Both the position numbers and the translations under genes were made by a program. From positions 1 through 64,000 of the forward strand of contig NZ_JAFLWI010000001.1 in the NCBI RefSeq assembly GCF_017315945.1: a stretch of DNA of 64,000 nucleotides, written 5' to 3'. Positions 1 to 10,636 of this stretch are shown here, piece after piece. The stretch's first letter is position 1. Each line of letters starts with the position of its first letter. Under the pieces are notes generated by a model that made no database searches, had not been told where the DNA came from, and was given only the letters and a program-made list of their open reading frames with translations. The stretch comes from Candidatus Enterococcus courvalinii. Lineage in GTDB: Bacteria > Bacillota > Bacilli > Lactobacillales > Enterococcaceae.

Positions 1-255
1 TTCGAGTCCTTGGGTCTTTTTTATTTACTATTTCTTGAATGATTTAAGTAAAATGGCTGTTAGCCTACTGAGCCTTTTTGACTATTGTCGCTAAGCTTAT
101 TCCCTTATTTTATTCACGCACACTTAGCTTATAAAATGTCATTCTTTTTTTAGAGAGTCTATCCCCTAAAACATATGATAAAATTAAATAAATGAATATT
201 ATTTAAAAATAAAAAAATGAGGATTGTCATCATCTTTAGCAGAGGAGTTATTAAA

Positions 256-1197
256 TTGAAAAGGGTTTCACTGATATTCATAGGCACACTTATGATAGGA
301 GTTTTTGTAGGATGTTCTACAACACAAAAAGCAAGTAATAACAATGAACCTCAAGTTGTGGAGGAGACAAAAAAGGAAAGTTCAACAACTAATAAAGAGC
401 AAATTACAGAAATGACACAACCAAATAAACCAACAACAGATATGGAATTCATCGATATATCTGGAACTTTTTATACTACGTCAGGTGATACCGCAAACGT
501 AAAATTATTAAGCAGAAATAGGTGGGCAGTATCTTATTCAACTTTAGAAGGTGATGTTAATGCTACTTTTGAAACGAACTGGGAAAATTCCGGTCAGGAA
601 AAACAATCAAAAACACCAATGAAAAAATCTGATGAATATTCTGGATTTCATGTGCTCGTAAGGTATGTAAATGCAGCAGATATTGAAATCATTATGGAAG
701 ATGATGACCCTACTCATAAAATGGTCTTTACTAGACAAAAACCAAATGAAAATGAAAACTATGAAGTGGTTCTACAGGGAGACCTCTCTCCCTTTGCTGG
801 TCAATTTTCAAGTGACTATTTCAACAAGAAAATTGTAGACTCTGGATTTACTTTAGGTGGCTATGCCCCAGATGATTATTACAATAATAGAACTACTGTA
901 TTCCCTACACTATCTAAAAATGGCTATTGGAATGGAATTACTTCCCACGGAAATTATGAAATAAAAGCATCTGATATGCCGCAAAAAACAAATGGCTATT
1001 TTGAAGTACGGGTACACGGAACTAATCCAGTAACTAATTATGGAGAGCTAACCTTCTTCTTAGTTCCACCAAATGTAAATGGTCCTGATGGAACCTTGAG
1101 TAATGATAGACGAGTTTTCCAAGTACTTTTTGATGGCAAGTTACGTTTACTTGAGTATCAAAAAGAAGATTGGTGGAAAGAATATCAATCACAATAA
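256..1197 (+). CDS. Orphan lipoprotein, DUF6287-like
   Basis: Predicted membrane-anchored lipoprotein of 313 residues with no known function. I chose the TTG at 256 because AGAGGAG (241-247) lies 8 nt upstream and the protein then opens with a clean lipoprotein signal: MKRV, a hydrophobic stretch, then a lipobox ending FVGC, with Cys at residue 20. A Ser/Thr/Glu/Lys-rich linker (about residues 21-65) follows. Two beta-rich segments come next; the second, around GDLSPFAGQF, resembles the DUF6287 domain of Lactobacillales surface lipoproteins (from memory). An ATG at 217 is in frame but would spoil the signal peptide and has no ribosome site. It stands alone, convergent with suf, sharing the terminator at 1285. 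Lipoprotein nature is firm; function is unknown. Confidence 0.75.
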   Translation: MKRVSLIFIGTLMIGVFVGCSTTQKASNNNEPQVVEETKKESSTTNKEQITEMTQPNKPTTDMEFIDISGTFYTTSGDTANVKLLSRNRWAVSYSTLEGDVNATFETNWENSGQEKQSKTPMKKSDEYSGFHVLVRYVNAADIEIIMEDDDPTHKMVFTRQKPNENENYEVVLQGDLSPFAGQFSSDYFNKKIVDSGFTLGGYAPDDYYNNRTTVFPTLSKNGYWNGITSHGNYEIKASDMPQKTNGYFEVRVHGTNPVTNYGELTFFLVPPNVNGPDGTLSNDRRVFQVLFDGKLRLLEYQKEDWWKEYQSQ

Positions 1198-1284
1198 AAA
1201 TTTTAATTAGGGCTCCTAATTTCTCTCCTAGAGTGATTCTATTTTAAGATTTTTCAGGAGATAATTGATAAAATCGAATGTAAA

Positions 1285-1331
1285 CAAAAAGCCAAGAATG
1301 CTATAGTAGCAGCATTCTTGGCTTTTTTTGT
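1285..1331. terminator. Bidirectional intrinsic terminator between lipoprotein gene and sufB
   Basis: The stem AAGCCAAGAATGCT pairs with AGCATTCTTGGCTT around a 7-nt loop, with A-runs on the left and T-runs on the right. It can stop the plus-strand lipoprotein transcript and the minus-strand suf operon. Confidence 0.9.
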
Positions 1332-1339
1332 TTGGCCAT

Positions 1340-2731
1340 TTATCCCACAGACCCTTCCATCTCATAACTGATCAAACGATTGAGTTCAACCGCATATTCC
1401 ATTGGAAGTTCTTTAGTGAATGGCTCAACAAAGCCCATCACAATCATTTCCGTTGCTTCTGATTCAGTCAAGCCACGGCTCATCAGATAGTAAAGCTGCT
1501 CTTCAGAAATTTTTGAGACTTTCGCTTCGTGTTCCAAAGAAACTTGGCTGTTGTGGATTTCATTAAATGGAATCGTATCTGATTTTGATAGTTCATCCAT
1601 GATAATCGTGTCACATTCAATATGGGAAATAGAACCTGCACTATCTTTAGCAAAGGTTACTTGTCCACGATAATTGACTTCGCCACCGTCTTTTGAAATT
1701 GATTTTGAGACGATAGAGCTTGAAGTGTTTGGTGCATTGTGAATCATTTTAGCACCGGTATCTTGGATTTGGTTTGCACCAGCAAAAGCGATTGATAGCA
1801 TTGTGCCTCGAGCACCTTTTCCGTCTAAGTAAACACTTGGATATTTCATTGTTGTTTTCGCACCAAGGTTTCCATCAATCCATTCAACTGTTGCGCCTTC
1901 GTAAGCTTTTGCCCGTTTTGTTACTAAGTTATAGACATTGTCAGACCAGTTTTGGATAGTTGTATAGCGACAATAAGCATCTTTTCTGGTATAAATTTCA
2001 ACAATCGCCGCATGTAAACTATTACTTGAATAAGTTGGTGCCGTACAGCCTTCCACATAGTGAACACTAGCGCCTTCATCAACAATAATTAATGTTCGTT
2101 CAAATTGTCCGGTATTTTCTGCATTGATTCGGAAGTAAGTTTGTAAAGGAACATCTACTCGAACACCTTTTGGTACATAAATGAATGTACCACCTGACCA
2201 AACAGCAGAGTTCAGTGCAGCCAATTTGTTGTCAGTTGGTGGAACTAATTTAGCAAAATACTCCTTGAATAATTCTGGATATTCTTTCAACGCCGAGTCT
2301 GTGTCAGTAAAAATAATCCCTAATTTTTCGAATTCCTCTTTCATGTTGTGGTAAACCACTTCTGATTCGTATTGAGCTGAGGCTCCCGCTAGATAAGCAC
2401 GTTCGGCTTCAGGAATACCGATTTTTTCAAAGGTTTCTTTGATTTTTTCGGGCACATCTTCCCAATCACGAGCGGGTTTATCACTTGGTTTTTGATAATA
2501 TTTGATGGCTTCAAAGTCAATATCAGACAAGTCAGGTCCCCAAGTTTGCATTGGCATTTTGTTAAACGTTTCTAATGACTTCAAACGAAAATCGAGCATC
2601 CATTCTGGTTCTTCTTTAATTCGTGACATTTCACGAATAACTTCTTCGGTTAAACCTTCTCCGGTACTGAAAACAGGTTGCACATCATCGTGAAACCCAA
2701 ATTTATATTCTTCTAATTCTGGTACGCCCAT
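1340..2731 (-). CDS. sufB: SufB, Fe-S cluster scaffold subunit
   Basis: Scaffold subunit of the cytoplasmic SufBCD complex that assembles Fe-S clusters from SufS/SufU-derived sulfur. It has 463 residues, normal for the family. I chose the ATG at 2731 (protein begins [13 protein letters not shown]) because GAGGAG sits 7 nt upstream; a longer reading from 2779 would overlap sufU without a ribosome site. The C-terminal half has the family's beta-helix repeats, including the segment [10 protein letters not shown] and the C-terminal [10 protein letters not shown] motif that it shares with SufD. It is the last gene of sufC-D-S-U-B, 4 nt after sufU, and is followed by an intrinsic terminator. SUF is typically the only Fe-S assembly route in Enterococcus. 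Confidence 0.97.
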   Translation of the reverse strand: MGVPELEEYKFGFHDDVQPVFSTGEGLTEEVIREMSRIKEEPEWMLDFRLKSLETFNKMPMQTWGPDLSDIDFEAIKYYQKPSDKPARDWEDVPEKIKETFEKIGIPEAERAYLAGASAQYESEVVYHNMKEEFEKLGIIFTDTDSALKEYPELFKEYFAKLVPPTDNKLAALNSAVWSGGTFIYVPKGVRVDVPLQTYFRINAENTGQFERTLIIVDEGASVHYVEGCTAPTYSSNSLHAAIVEIYTRKDAYCRYTTIQNWSDNVYNLVTKRAKAYEGATVEWIDGNLGAKTTMKYPSVYLDGKGARGTMLSIAFAGANQIQDTGAKMIHNAPNTSSSIVSKSISKDGGEVNYRGQVTFAKDSAGSISHIECDTIIMDELSKSDTIPFNEIHNSQVSLEHEAKVSKISEEQLYYLMSRGLTESEATEMIVMGFVEPFTKELPMEYAVELNRLISYEMEGSVG

Positions 2732-2735
2732 ATTC

Positions 2736-5711
<2,976 letters not shown>

Positions 5712-5723
5712 TCCTGCTCCTCC

Positions 5724-6497
5724 TTACGCTTCTTCTTCTTTGTAGTCGATTCCTAATTCTTTACTAATTCCAGCATAGCCCTCTGCTTCCAAACGTTTTG
5801 CTAAATCAGCATTTCCAGTCATTACAACGCGACCTTCCATCATGATATGAACCACGTCAGGAGTAATATAGTTCAACAAACGTTGATAGTGAGTGATGAT
5901 TAATGCTCCAAAGTTTTCACCGCGCATTTCATTTACACCTTTTGCTACTACTTTCAACGCATCAATGTCTAAACCTGAATCGATTTCATCTAAAATAGCG
6001 AATGTTGGTTCAAGCATCAGCAATTGTAAAATTTCATTACGTTTCTTTTCACCACCAGAAAAGCCTTCGTTCAGATAACGCTCAGCCATTTCTTCAGGCA
6101 TGTTTAATAAATCCATTTTTGCATCTAATTTTTTCAAGAAAGTCATAACAGACATCTTGTCATCTTCATCACGTTTTGCATTGATAGCTGCACGCATAAA
6201 TTCTGCATTAGTGATTCCTGGAATCTCACTTGGATATTGCATTGCTAAAAATAACCCTAGTCGTGCACGTTCATCCACTTCTAAGTCTAAAATATTTTTC
6301 CCATCGAATAAAACTTCGCCTTCGGTTACTTCATAGTTAGGGTTCCCCATGATAGCAGCAGATAAAGTTGATTTACCTGTTCCATTTGGTCCCATGATTG
6401 CGTGGATTTCGCCCGTTTTCATTACTAAATTAACGCCTTTAAGGATTTCTTTATCCTCGATAGATACATGTAAATTTTTTACTTCTAAGACAGACAT
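5724..6497 (-). CDS. sufC: SufC, ATPase of the Fe-S assembly complex
   Basis: Soluble ABC-type ATPase that drives conformational change in the SufBCD scaffold. It has 257 residues. Walker A is GPNGTGKSTL (about residues 36-45), the signature is the SufC form FSGGEKKRNEI, and Walker B is FAILDEIDSGLD. It is the first gene of the operon; the ribosome site TTGGAGGG lies just upstream of the ATG. Transcription probably starts from the promoter at 6534-6562. Confidence 0.97.
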   Translation of the reverse strand: MSVLEVKNLHVSIEDKEILKGVNLVMKTGEIHAIMGPNGTGKSTLSAAIMGNPNYEVTEGEVLFDGKNILDLEVDERARLGLFLAMQYPSEIPGITNAEFMRAAINAKRDEDDKMSVMTFLKKLDAKMDLLNMPEEMAERYLNEGFSGGEKKRNEILQLLMLEPTFAILDEIDSGLDIDALKVVAKGVNEMRGENFGALIITHYQRLLNYITPDVVHIMMEGRVVMTGNADLAKRLEAEGYAGISKELGIDYKEEEA

Positions 6498-6533
6498 GCC
6501 AAATTCCCTCCAAATTCTCTTTCGTTCTCACCC

Positions 6534-6562
6534 ATTTTAGACTAATTGAGAATGAAGCGCAA
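6534..6562 (-). promoter_or_regulatory. suf operon promoter
   Basis: On the minus strand TTGCGC (6557-6562), a 17-nt spacer and TAAAAT (6534-6539) form a sigma-A-type promoter about 37 nt upstream of the sufC start. It is the best-placed promoter in the gap. Confidence 0.6.
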
Positions 6563-6580
6563 TGTTCTAACCAGCCGAAA

Positions 6581-6605
6581 TTAGAATAACTTTCACTTAT
6601 TCTAA
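6581..6605. promoter_or_regulatory. 25-bp perfect dyad upstream of suf promoter
   Basis: TTAGAATAA, 7 nt, then TTATTCTAA: a perfect 9-bp inverted repeat about 19 nt upstream of the suf -35 box. The 7-nt gap does not fit the 1-nt-gap PerR or Fur box. It could be an operator for suf, or an AT-rich hairpin followed by A/T runs. Confidence 0.5.
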
Positions 6606-6643
6606 AAAAAGTTTTATTTTTACATTGTAATTTGTATAAAAAG

Positions 6644-6682
6644 AAAGAGTCAGCGAACAAGTTCTTGTTTGCTGACTCTTTT
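6644..6682 (-). terminator. Intrinsic terminator downstream of metQ
   Basis: AAAGAGTCAGC pairs with GCTGACTCTTT with A- and T-rich flanks. It lies after the repeat tract that follows metQ and before the suf promoter, so it insulates suf from metNIQ read-through. Confidence 0.85.
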
Positions 6683-6719
6683 ATGAAATATCTATAGTTG
6701 TGTGTAGTGAAGTTTGTCG

Positions 6720-6937
6720 TGGACTTTATTCTGGTTTTCTTCAAAATAATCCCAAGTTTTCCAAAAATATGAGTAGCTATGTGGGTAAAGCTTATCGCTT
6801 GGCGCCTCAACCTTTATCCACGGTGCTCCCAAAACAACTCCTCCACATAGCTTACATTCACTCCAAAATATGAAAAGCTATTTTGCGTGCCTGCTCGCTA
6901 TCTTTTCGGAGCTAAACGTTTTGCGCCACAACCTTTT
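6720..6937 (-). repeat. 3'-UTR palindromic repeat, one full and one degenerate copy
   Basis: 6808-6937 is a full copy of the ~120-bp element, read on the minus strand from GGTTGTGGCGC to CACCGTGG. It starts about 12 nt after the metQ stop. 6720-6807 retains only the first part of a second, decayed copy (the bases around GGCGCC...GCTTATC). The tract lies between metQ and its terminator. The gap 6498-6948 holds, in order, the suf promoter, the dyad, the terminator and this repeat, and no gene. Confidence 0.8.
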
Positions 6938-6948
6938 TTCACAATTTT

Positions 6949-7794
6949 TTATTTTGCATCTGCTGAAACTGGCTTCACAGAACCGCCCCATTTTTCAGTA
7001 ATCCATTTTTGAACATCATCACGGTGTAACACTTCGATCAAAGCTTTAATTTTCTTGCTATCTTTATCTTTTGAACGTGTCGCAATAATATTTACATAAG
7101 GTGAGTTGTCTTTTTCTAATAGCACGGCATCTTCTAATGGATTCAAACCTGCACCATAAGCAAAGTTCGCATTGATTGCAACTAAGTCACCTTCACCATT
7201 TTGGTAAGTTGACGCAAGTAAAGAAGGATCGATTGTATGGTTGAATTTTAAGTTTTTAGGGTTTTCTGCAATGTCATCAAATGTCGCTGTTTCAAGGTCC
7301 ACACCGTCTTTGACCTTCACTAAATCAGCATCTTGTAAGATTGTGATGATCCGTCCCCAGTCAGATTCTGAGTTTGAAGTAATGATTGTCGCACCATCTT
7401 TTAATTCAGAGATATCCTTGATGGATTGAGAGTACAAGCCCATTGGTTCAATGTGGATCGCACCTGCATTCGCAAAGTCATATCCTTTTTCTTTGATTTC
7501 TTTGTTTAAATAAGGAATATGTTGGAAATAGTTTGCATCAATGTCGCCTTCTTCAAGCGCTTGGTTTGGTAACACATAGTCATCAAACTTAACGATTTCA
7601 AGGTTGATGCCTTCTTCTTTCAATAATGGTTGTACGTGCTCAAGAATTTCTGCATGTGGTGTTGGCGATGCACCAACTTTTAATGTTGTTTCATCCGAGC
7701 TATCTTTTGCACTGTCATCTCCGCTATTCCCGCAAGCTGCCAAACCTACTGTTAATAAAAGTGCTGCTGCTAATCCAAAAATTTTCTTTTTCAT
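6949..7794 (-). CDS. metQ: MetQ, methionine-binding lipoprotein
   Basis: Substrate-binding lipoprotein of the D/L-methionine ABC importer, anchored outside the membrane. It has 281 residues. The signal peptide MKKKIFGLAAALLLTVGLAAC has its lipobox LAAC with Cys at 21. The NlpA/MetQ fold is recognisable in KVGASPTPHAEIL, the DYVLPNQALEEGDIDANYFQH segment and FAYGAGLNP. It is last in metN-I-Q, 25 nt after metI. Methionine specificity also follows from the T-box upstream of metN. Confidence 0.96.
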   Translation of the reverse strand: MKKKIFGLAAALLLTVGLAACGNSGDDSAKDSSDETTLKVGASPTPHAEILEHVQPLLKEEGINLEIVKFDDYVLPNQALEEGDIDANYFQHIPYLNKEIKEKGYDFANAGAIHIEPMGLYSQSIKDISELKDGATIITSNSESDWGRIITILQDADLVKVKDGVDLETATFDDIAENPKNLKFNHTIDPSLLASTYQNGEGDLVAINANFAYGAGLNPLEDAVLLEKDNSPYVNIIATRSKDKDSKKIKALIEVLHRDDVQKWITEKWGGSVKPVSADAK

Positions 7795-7819
7795 CCTAAT
7801 ATCCCCCTATTATTTATTC

Positions 7820-8506
7820 TTATCTTCTATCTGTTTTCTTCGTTAAGAAATCTCCAATTCCTTGAACAACGAATACAATAGCTAAAATAATCAATGTTGC
7901 AACAAATGTCACTGTCAAATTACCACGTTGGTAGCCCTCTTGCCAAGCCAAACCACCTAGTCCGCCAGCACCAATCGCCCCTGCCATTGCGGTGAAACCA
8001 ATCATTGAGATCGTCGTTACCGTTAATCCTGAAATCAAAGCAGGCACACTTTCAGGAATCAACACTTTCCAAATGACTTCCCAATAACTTGCGCCCATTG
8101 CATCTGCGGCTTCAAGAACACCTGGACTTACTTCACGAAAAGCAATTTCAACTAATCGTGCATAAAATGGCGCTGCAGATAAGACCAATGCTGGAATTGC
8201 TGCTTGTGCGCCAAGCATCGTGCCAACGATTGCTTTTGTAAATGGAATAATCAATACCATCAAGATCATGAATGGTGTAGAACGGAAAATATTACTGATA
8301 ATTGAAACAATGCCATATACGATACGCGCATAAGGTTTCTTTTTTCTACCAATCGAATAAAGGACTAAACCTAAAACCAATCCAATAACTGTAACTAAAA
8401 CCATCGAAATCAATGTCATGTATAAAGTATCAACAATTGCTTGCTTCATTGTATCTGCATTGATTTGGCTAAAATCTAAATATGTTTCTGAAAAGCTTTT
8501 ATCCAT
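7820..8506 (-). CDS. metI: MetI, methionine ABC permease
   Basis: Integral membrane permease of the methionine importer. It has 228 residues and about five membrane segments. The coupling (EAA) loop that docks on MetN is visible near AADAMGASYWEVIWKVLIPES. It overlaps the end of metN by 8 nt, which suggests coupled translation. Confidence 0.96.
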   Translation of the reverse strand: MDKSFSETYLDFSQINADTMKQAIVDTLYMTLISMVLVTVIGLVLGLVLYSIGRKKKPYARIVYGIVSIISNIFRSTPFMILMVLIIPFTKAIVGTMLGAQAAIPALVLSAAPFYARLVEIAFREVSPGVLEAADAMGASYWEVIWKVLIPESVPALISGLTVTTISMIGFTAMAGAIGAGGLGGLAWQEGYQRGNLTVTFVATLIILAIVFVVQGIGDFLTKKTDRR

Positions 8507-9533
8507 GGTGAATCACCTCTACTTCTACGCCTTGTTCGGTAAAGAATACTTCTGCTTGATCTAATTCTTTTTCTACACCTGTCATCAAAATCGTTAAGGA
8601 ACCAAACGAACCTTCCTTTGCTTGTTTGATTTTGCCATAAACAACATTGATATCCACGTTGTAACGACGAACTGCCTGAGATATTACTGGTTCATTCGCA
8701 TTATTTTCGTCAAACGTTAGCGTAACTAGGCGGCCATTTGGATTTTCCTTGATCAATTCAGCTAATAACTCAGTAGAGTCAGCTTCTGGTTCAATATCTT
8801 GTTGAACAAAACGTTTGGTTACTTCTTGTTTTGGATGACGGAAGACACTGAGAACCTCGCCTTCTTCAACTACTTTCCCAAGTTCCATTACAGCAACCTT
8901 GTTACAAATCTTACGAATAACATTCATTTCATGTGTAATCAAAACAATTGTTAAGTTTAGTTTTTTGTTGATTGCCAATAATAGGTCTAACACTTCTTCC
9001 GTTGTTTGTGGATCGAGTGCACTAGTAGCTTCATCACATAATAAAATTTCTGGATCATTCGCCAATGCACGCGCGATCCCAACTCTTTGCTTTTGACCAC
9101 CAGATAATTGTGCAGGATACGCATCTCCTCTACCTTCCAACCCAACAAGTCCCAATAATTCTTCCGCTCGTTGTCGACGTTGCGCTTTTGGTATGCCTGC
9201 AAGTTCGAGCGGCAACTGGATATTTTCTAATACTGTACGTGACCATAACAGATTGAAATGTTGGAAAATCATTCCGATTTTTTTACGAAAAGTACGTAAC
9301 TCTTTATTTTTTAATTTTGTGATATCTTGATTATTTACAATTACCTCGCCACTGCTAGGTAGCTCAAGTCCATTCAATAAGCGGACTAATGTACTTTTTC
9401 CGGCGCCCGAGTACCCAACGATCCCATAAATATCTCCCTTTTCGATACTTAAAGACACATCGTTGACAGCATGAATTGCTCCGTTTTTCCCACCAAAAGT
9501 CTTTTCGACATTGGTCAATTGGATTAGTGCCAT
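8499..9533 (-). CDS. metN: MetN, methionine importer ATPase
   Basis: ATP-binding subunit of the methionine importer. It has 344 residues. Walker A is GYSGAGKSTL (about 38-47), the signature LSGGQKQRVGIARAL, and Walker B ILLCDEATSALDP. The C-terminal ~100 residues form the NIL/ACT-like regulatory domain (around RLVTLTFDE and MTGVEKELDQAEVF) that binds methionine and gives transinhibition in this family. First gene of the operon, about 40 nt after the T-box terminator stem. Confidence 0.97.
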   Translation of the reverse strand: MALIQLTNVEKTFGGKNGAIHAVNDVSLSIEKGDIYGIVGYSGAGKSTLVRLLNGLELPSSGEVIVNNQDITKLKNKELRTFRKKIGMIFQHFNLLWSRTVLENIQLPLELAGIPKAQRRQRAEELLGLVGLEGRGDAYPAQLSGGQKQRVGIARALANDPEILLCDEATSALDPQTTEEVLDLLLAINKKLNLTIVLITHEMNVIRKICNKVAVMELGKVVEEGEVLSVFRHPKQEVTKRFVQQDIEPEADSTELLAELIKENPNGRLVTLTFDENNANEPVISQAVRRYNVDINVVYGKIKQAKEGSFGSLTILMTGVEKELDQAEVFFTEQGVEVEVIHHG

Positions 9534-9574
9534 ATTTTTCCCATCTTTCTTCTCAAAATTTTCTTAGATAAACA

Positions 9575-9865
9575 AAAAAGCTTCCGCCCATTTGCTCCGT
9601 TAAGCAAAAGGACGAAAGCATAAACTTCCGTGTTACCACCTTGATTCGTTAATGCTTTGCAGCAATAACCTCTTTACAGTACTTGAATAATCAATCGCAT
9701 ACTGCCGTGCTATAACGGGCACTCCCGTAGTAAGTTCGCTTGTGCTCACTCACTCTGCTCTAAGACCATCTTCCATCTCATGTTCGTTACCCATTTTCAG
9801 CGAACAGGGCTCTCTTCAAACGTCTGTGAAATGTACTCTTCTTTTCAAAGCTTTCATGTAATTGC
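9575..9865 (-). promoter_or_regulatory. Methionine T-box leader of metNIQ
   Basis: About 290-nt tRNA-sensing leader on the minus strand. The conserved T-box AAGGTGGTAACACGG lies at 9628-9642. Its UGGU bulge would pair with ACCA, fitting the A73 discriminator of tRNA-Met. A likely specifier ATG sits at 9779-9781, on the 3' side of a stem GTTCG...CGAAC. The leader ends in a long terminator stem (GCTTTCGTCC with GGGCGGAAGC, plus flanking TTTTGC/GCAAAT) followed by six T. Uncharged tRNA-Met should favour the antiterminator and turn on methionine uptake. The T-box is certain; the specifier position is inferred. Confidence 0.93.
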
Positions 9866-9870
9866 CTTTG

Positions 9871-9899
9871 ATTATAGCAAGTAGAAATTCCAGTGTCAA
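9871..9899 (-). promoter_or_regulatory. Consensus promoter of the metNIQ T-box transcript
   Basis: On the minus strand a perfect TTGACA (9894-9899), a 17-nt spacer and a perfect TATAAT (9871-9876). Constitutive initiation with control left to the T-box is the expected arrangement. Confidence 0.92.
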
Positions 9900-9935
9900 C
9901 AATTTTTAAAACGAACTAACTGAAATGAACTGTGA

Positions 9936-10274
9936 TTACAAACGATCAAAGTCTTGAGAATCAACATCTTTAAAACTTAAGATCCAAGCATTCATCTCAT
10001 CTTCATCATTTAAAATATTGATGTCAGCATCGATTTTTTCATTTACAGAAGAAATCGTTCCTGTAATTGGGCTGGCAATTTCACTAACCGCTTTTTCCGC
10101 TTCAACTTCAAGCAACGGTTCCCCTTTTTGATACGTCTTGCCAACTTTTGGTAAGTTGATAAAAGTCACTTGTCCCAATTCTTCTTGTGCCTCATTCGTT
10201 AATCCGATGCAGTATTCTTTTCCGTTAAATAAAACCCAAAGATTTTCAGTTTTCTTCAAATGTTTGCCTGCCAT
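9936..10274 (-). CDS. gcvH: GcvH-like lipoyl-carrier protein
   Basis: Small lipoyl-domain protein of 112 residues related to glycine cleavage H protein. The lipoylation motif EAEKAVSEIASPITG is intact, with the lipoyl lysine near residue 60. No gcvT or gcvP is present in the window. In Firmicutes without a glycine cleavage system, H-like proteins serve as lipoyl carriers or relays, which is the likely role here. It starts 1 nt after the stop of the ArsC/Spx-like gene, with AAGGAG inside that gene's end. The pairing parallels yusI-yusH of Bacillus (from memory). Family assignment is good; physiological role is inferred. Confidence 0.85.
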   Translation of the reverse strand: MAGKHLKKTENLWVLFNGKEYCIGLTNEAQEELGQVTFINLPKVGKTYQKGEPLLEVEAEKAVSEIASPITGTISSVNEKIDADINILNDEDEMNAWILSFKDVDSQDFDRL

Positions 10275-10275
10275 G

Positions 10276-10632
10276 TTAAACTAACGCTCCTTCATAAGTT
10301 TTTTCATTATAACCAACTGTTACTACTTGATCTTCTTTTACTAAGAGTGGACGTTTGATCAACATTCCATCAGTTGCAAGTAGCTTGCTTGCTTCTTCGA
10401 TCGAAAAACCATCGATTTGTGATTTCAAACCTAATTCGCGATATTTCATCCCGCTCGTATTGAATAAACGACGCATCGGTAAATCAGTATTTGTGAGCCA
10501 AGTCTCAATCGTTTGAGCTGTGGGTGTTTCCTGAACCATATCTACTGCTTGATAAGCGATTTGATGTGTATCTAACCACGCTTTTGCTTTTTTACAAGTC
10601 GAACATTTTGGATACCAATAAAATGTGTACAA
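10276..10632 (-). CDS. ArsC/Spx-family thioredoxin-fold protein
   Basis: 118-residue protein of the ArsC/Spx/YusI family. I chose the TTG at 10632 because AGGAGG (10641-10646) lies 8 nt upstream and the protein then starts with the family's first strand, MYTFYWYPKCSTCKKA, including a CxxC (CSTC) near residues 10-13. The usual family motif IKRPLL is at about residue 92. Members may be thiol oxidoreductases, arsenate-reductase-like enzymes or RNA-polymerase-binding regulators; the sequence alone does not decide. It lies 4 nt after rodA, its ribosome site is inside rodA, and it is 1 nt before gcvH-like. An upstream in-frame ATG (10668) lacks a ribosome site. Confidence 0.85.
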   Translation of the reverse strand: MYTFYWYPKCSTCKKAKAWLDTHQIAYQAVDMVQETPTAQTIETWLTNTDLPMRRLFNTSGMKYRELGLKSQIDGFSIEEASKLLATDGMLIKRPLLVKEDQVVTVGYNEKTYEGALV

Positions 10633-10636
10633 CCTT

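Noticed and set aside
1-25. Possible 3' end of a tRNA (TTCGAGTCCT) at the left edge
   Set aside because: The following bases do not give a convincing acceptor end, and the 5' half is outside the window.
6451-6810. 119-codon minus-strand frame upstream of sufC
   Set aside because: It spans a terminator, a dyad and the sufC promoter, has no ribosome site and no recognisable composition.
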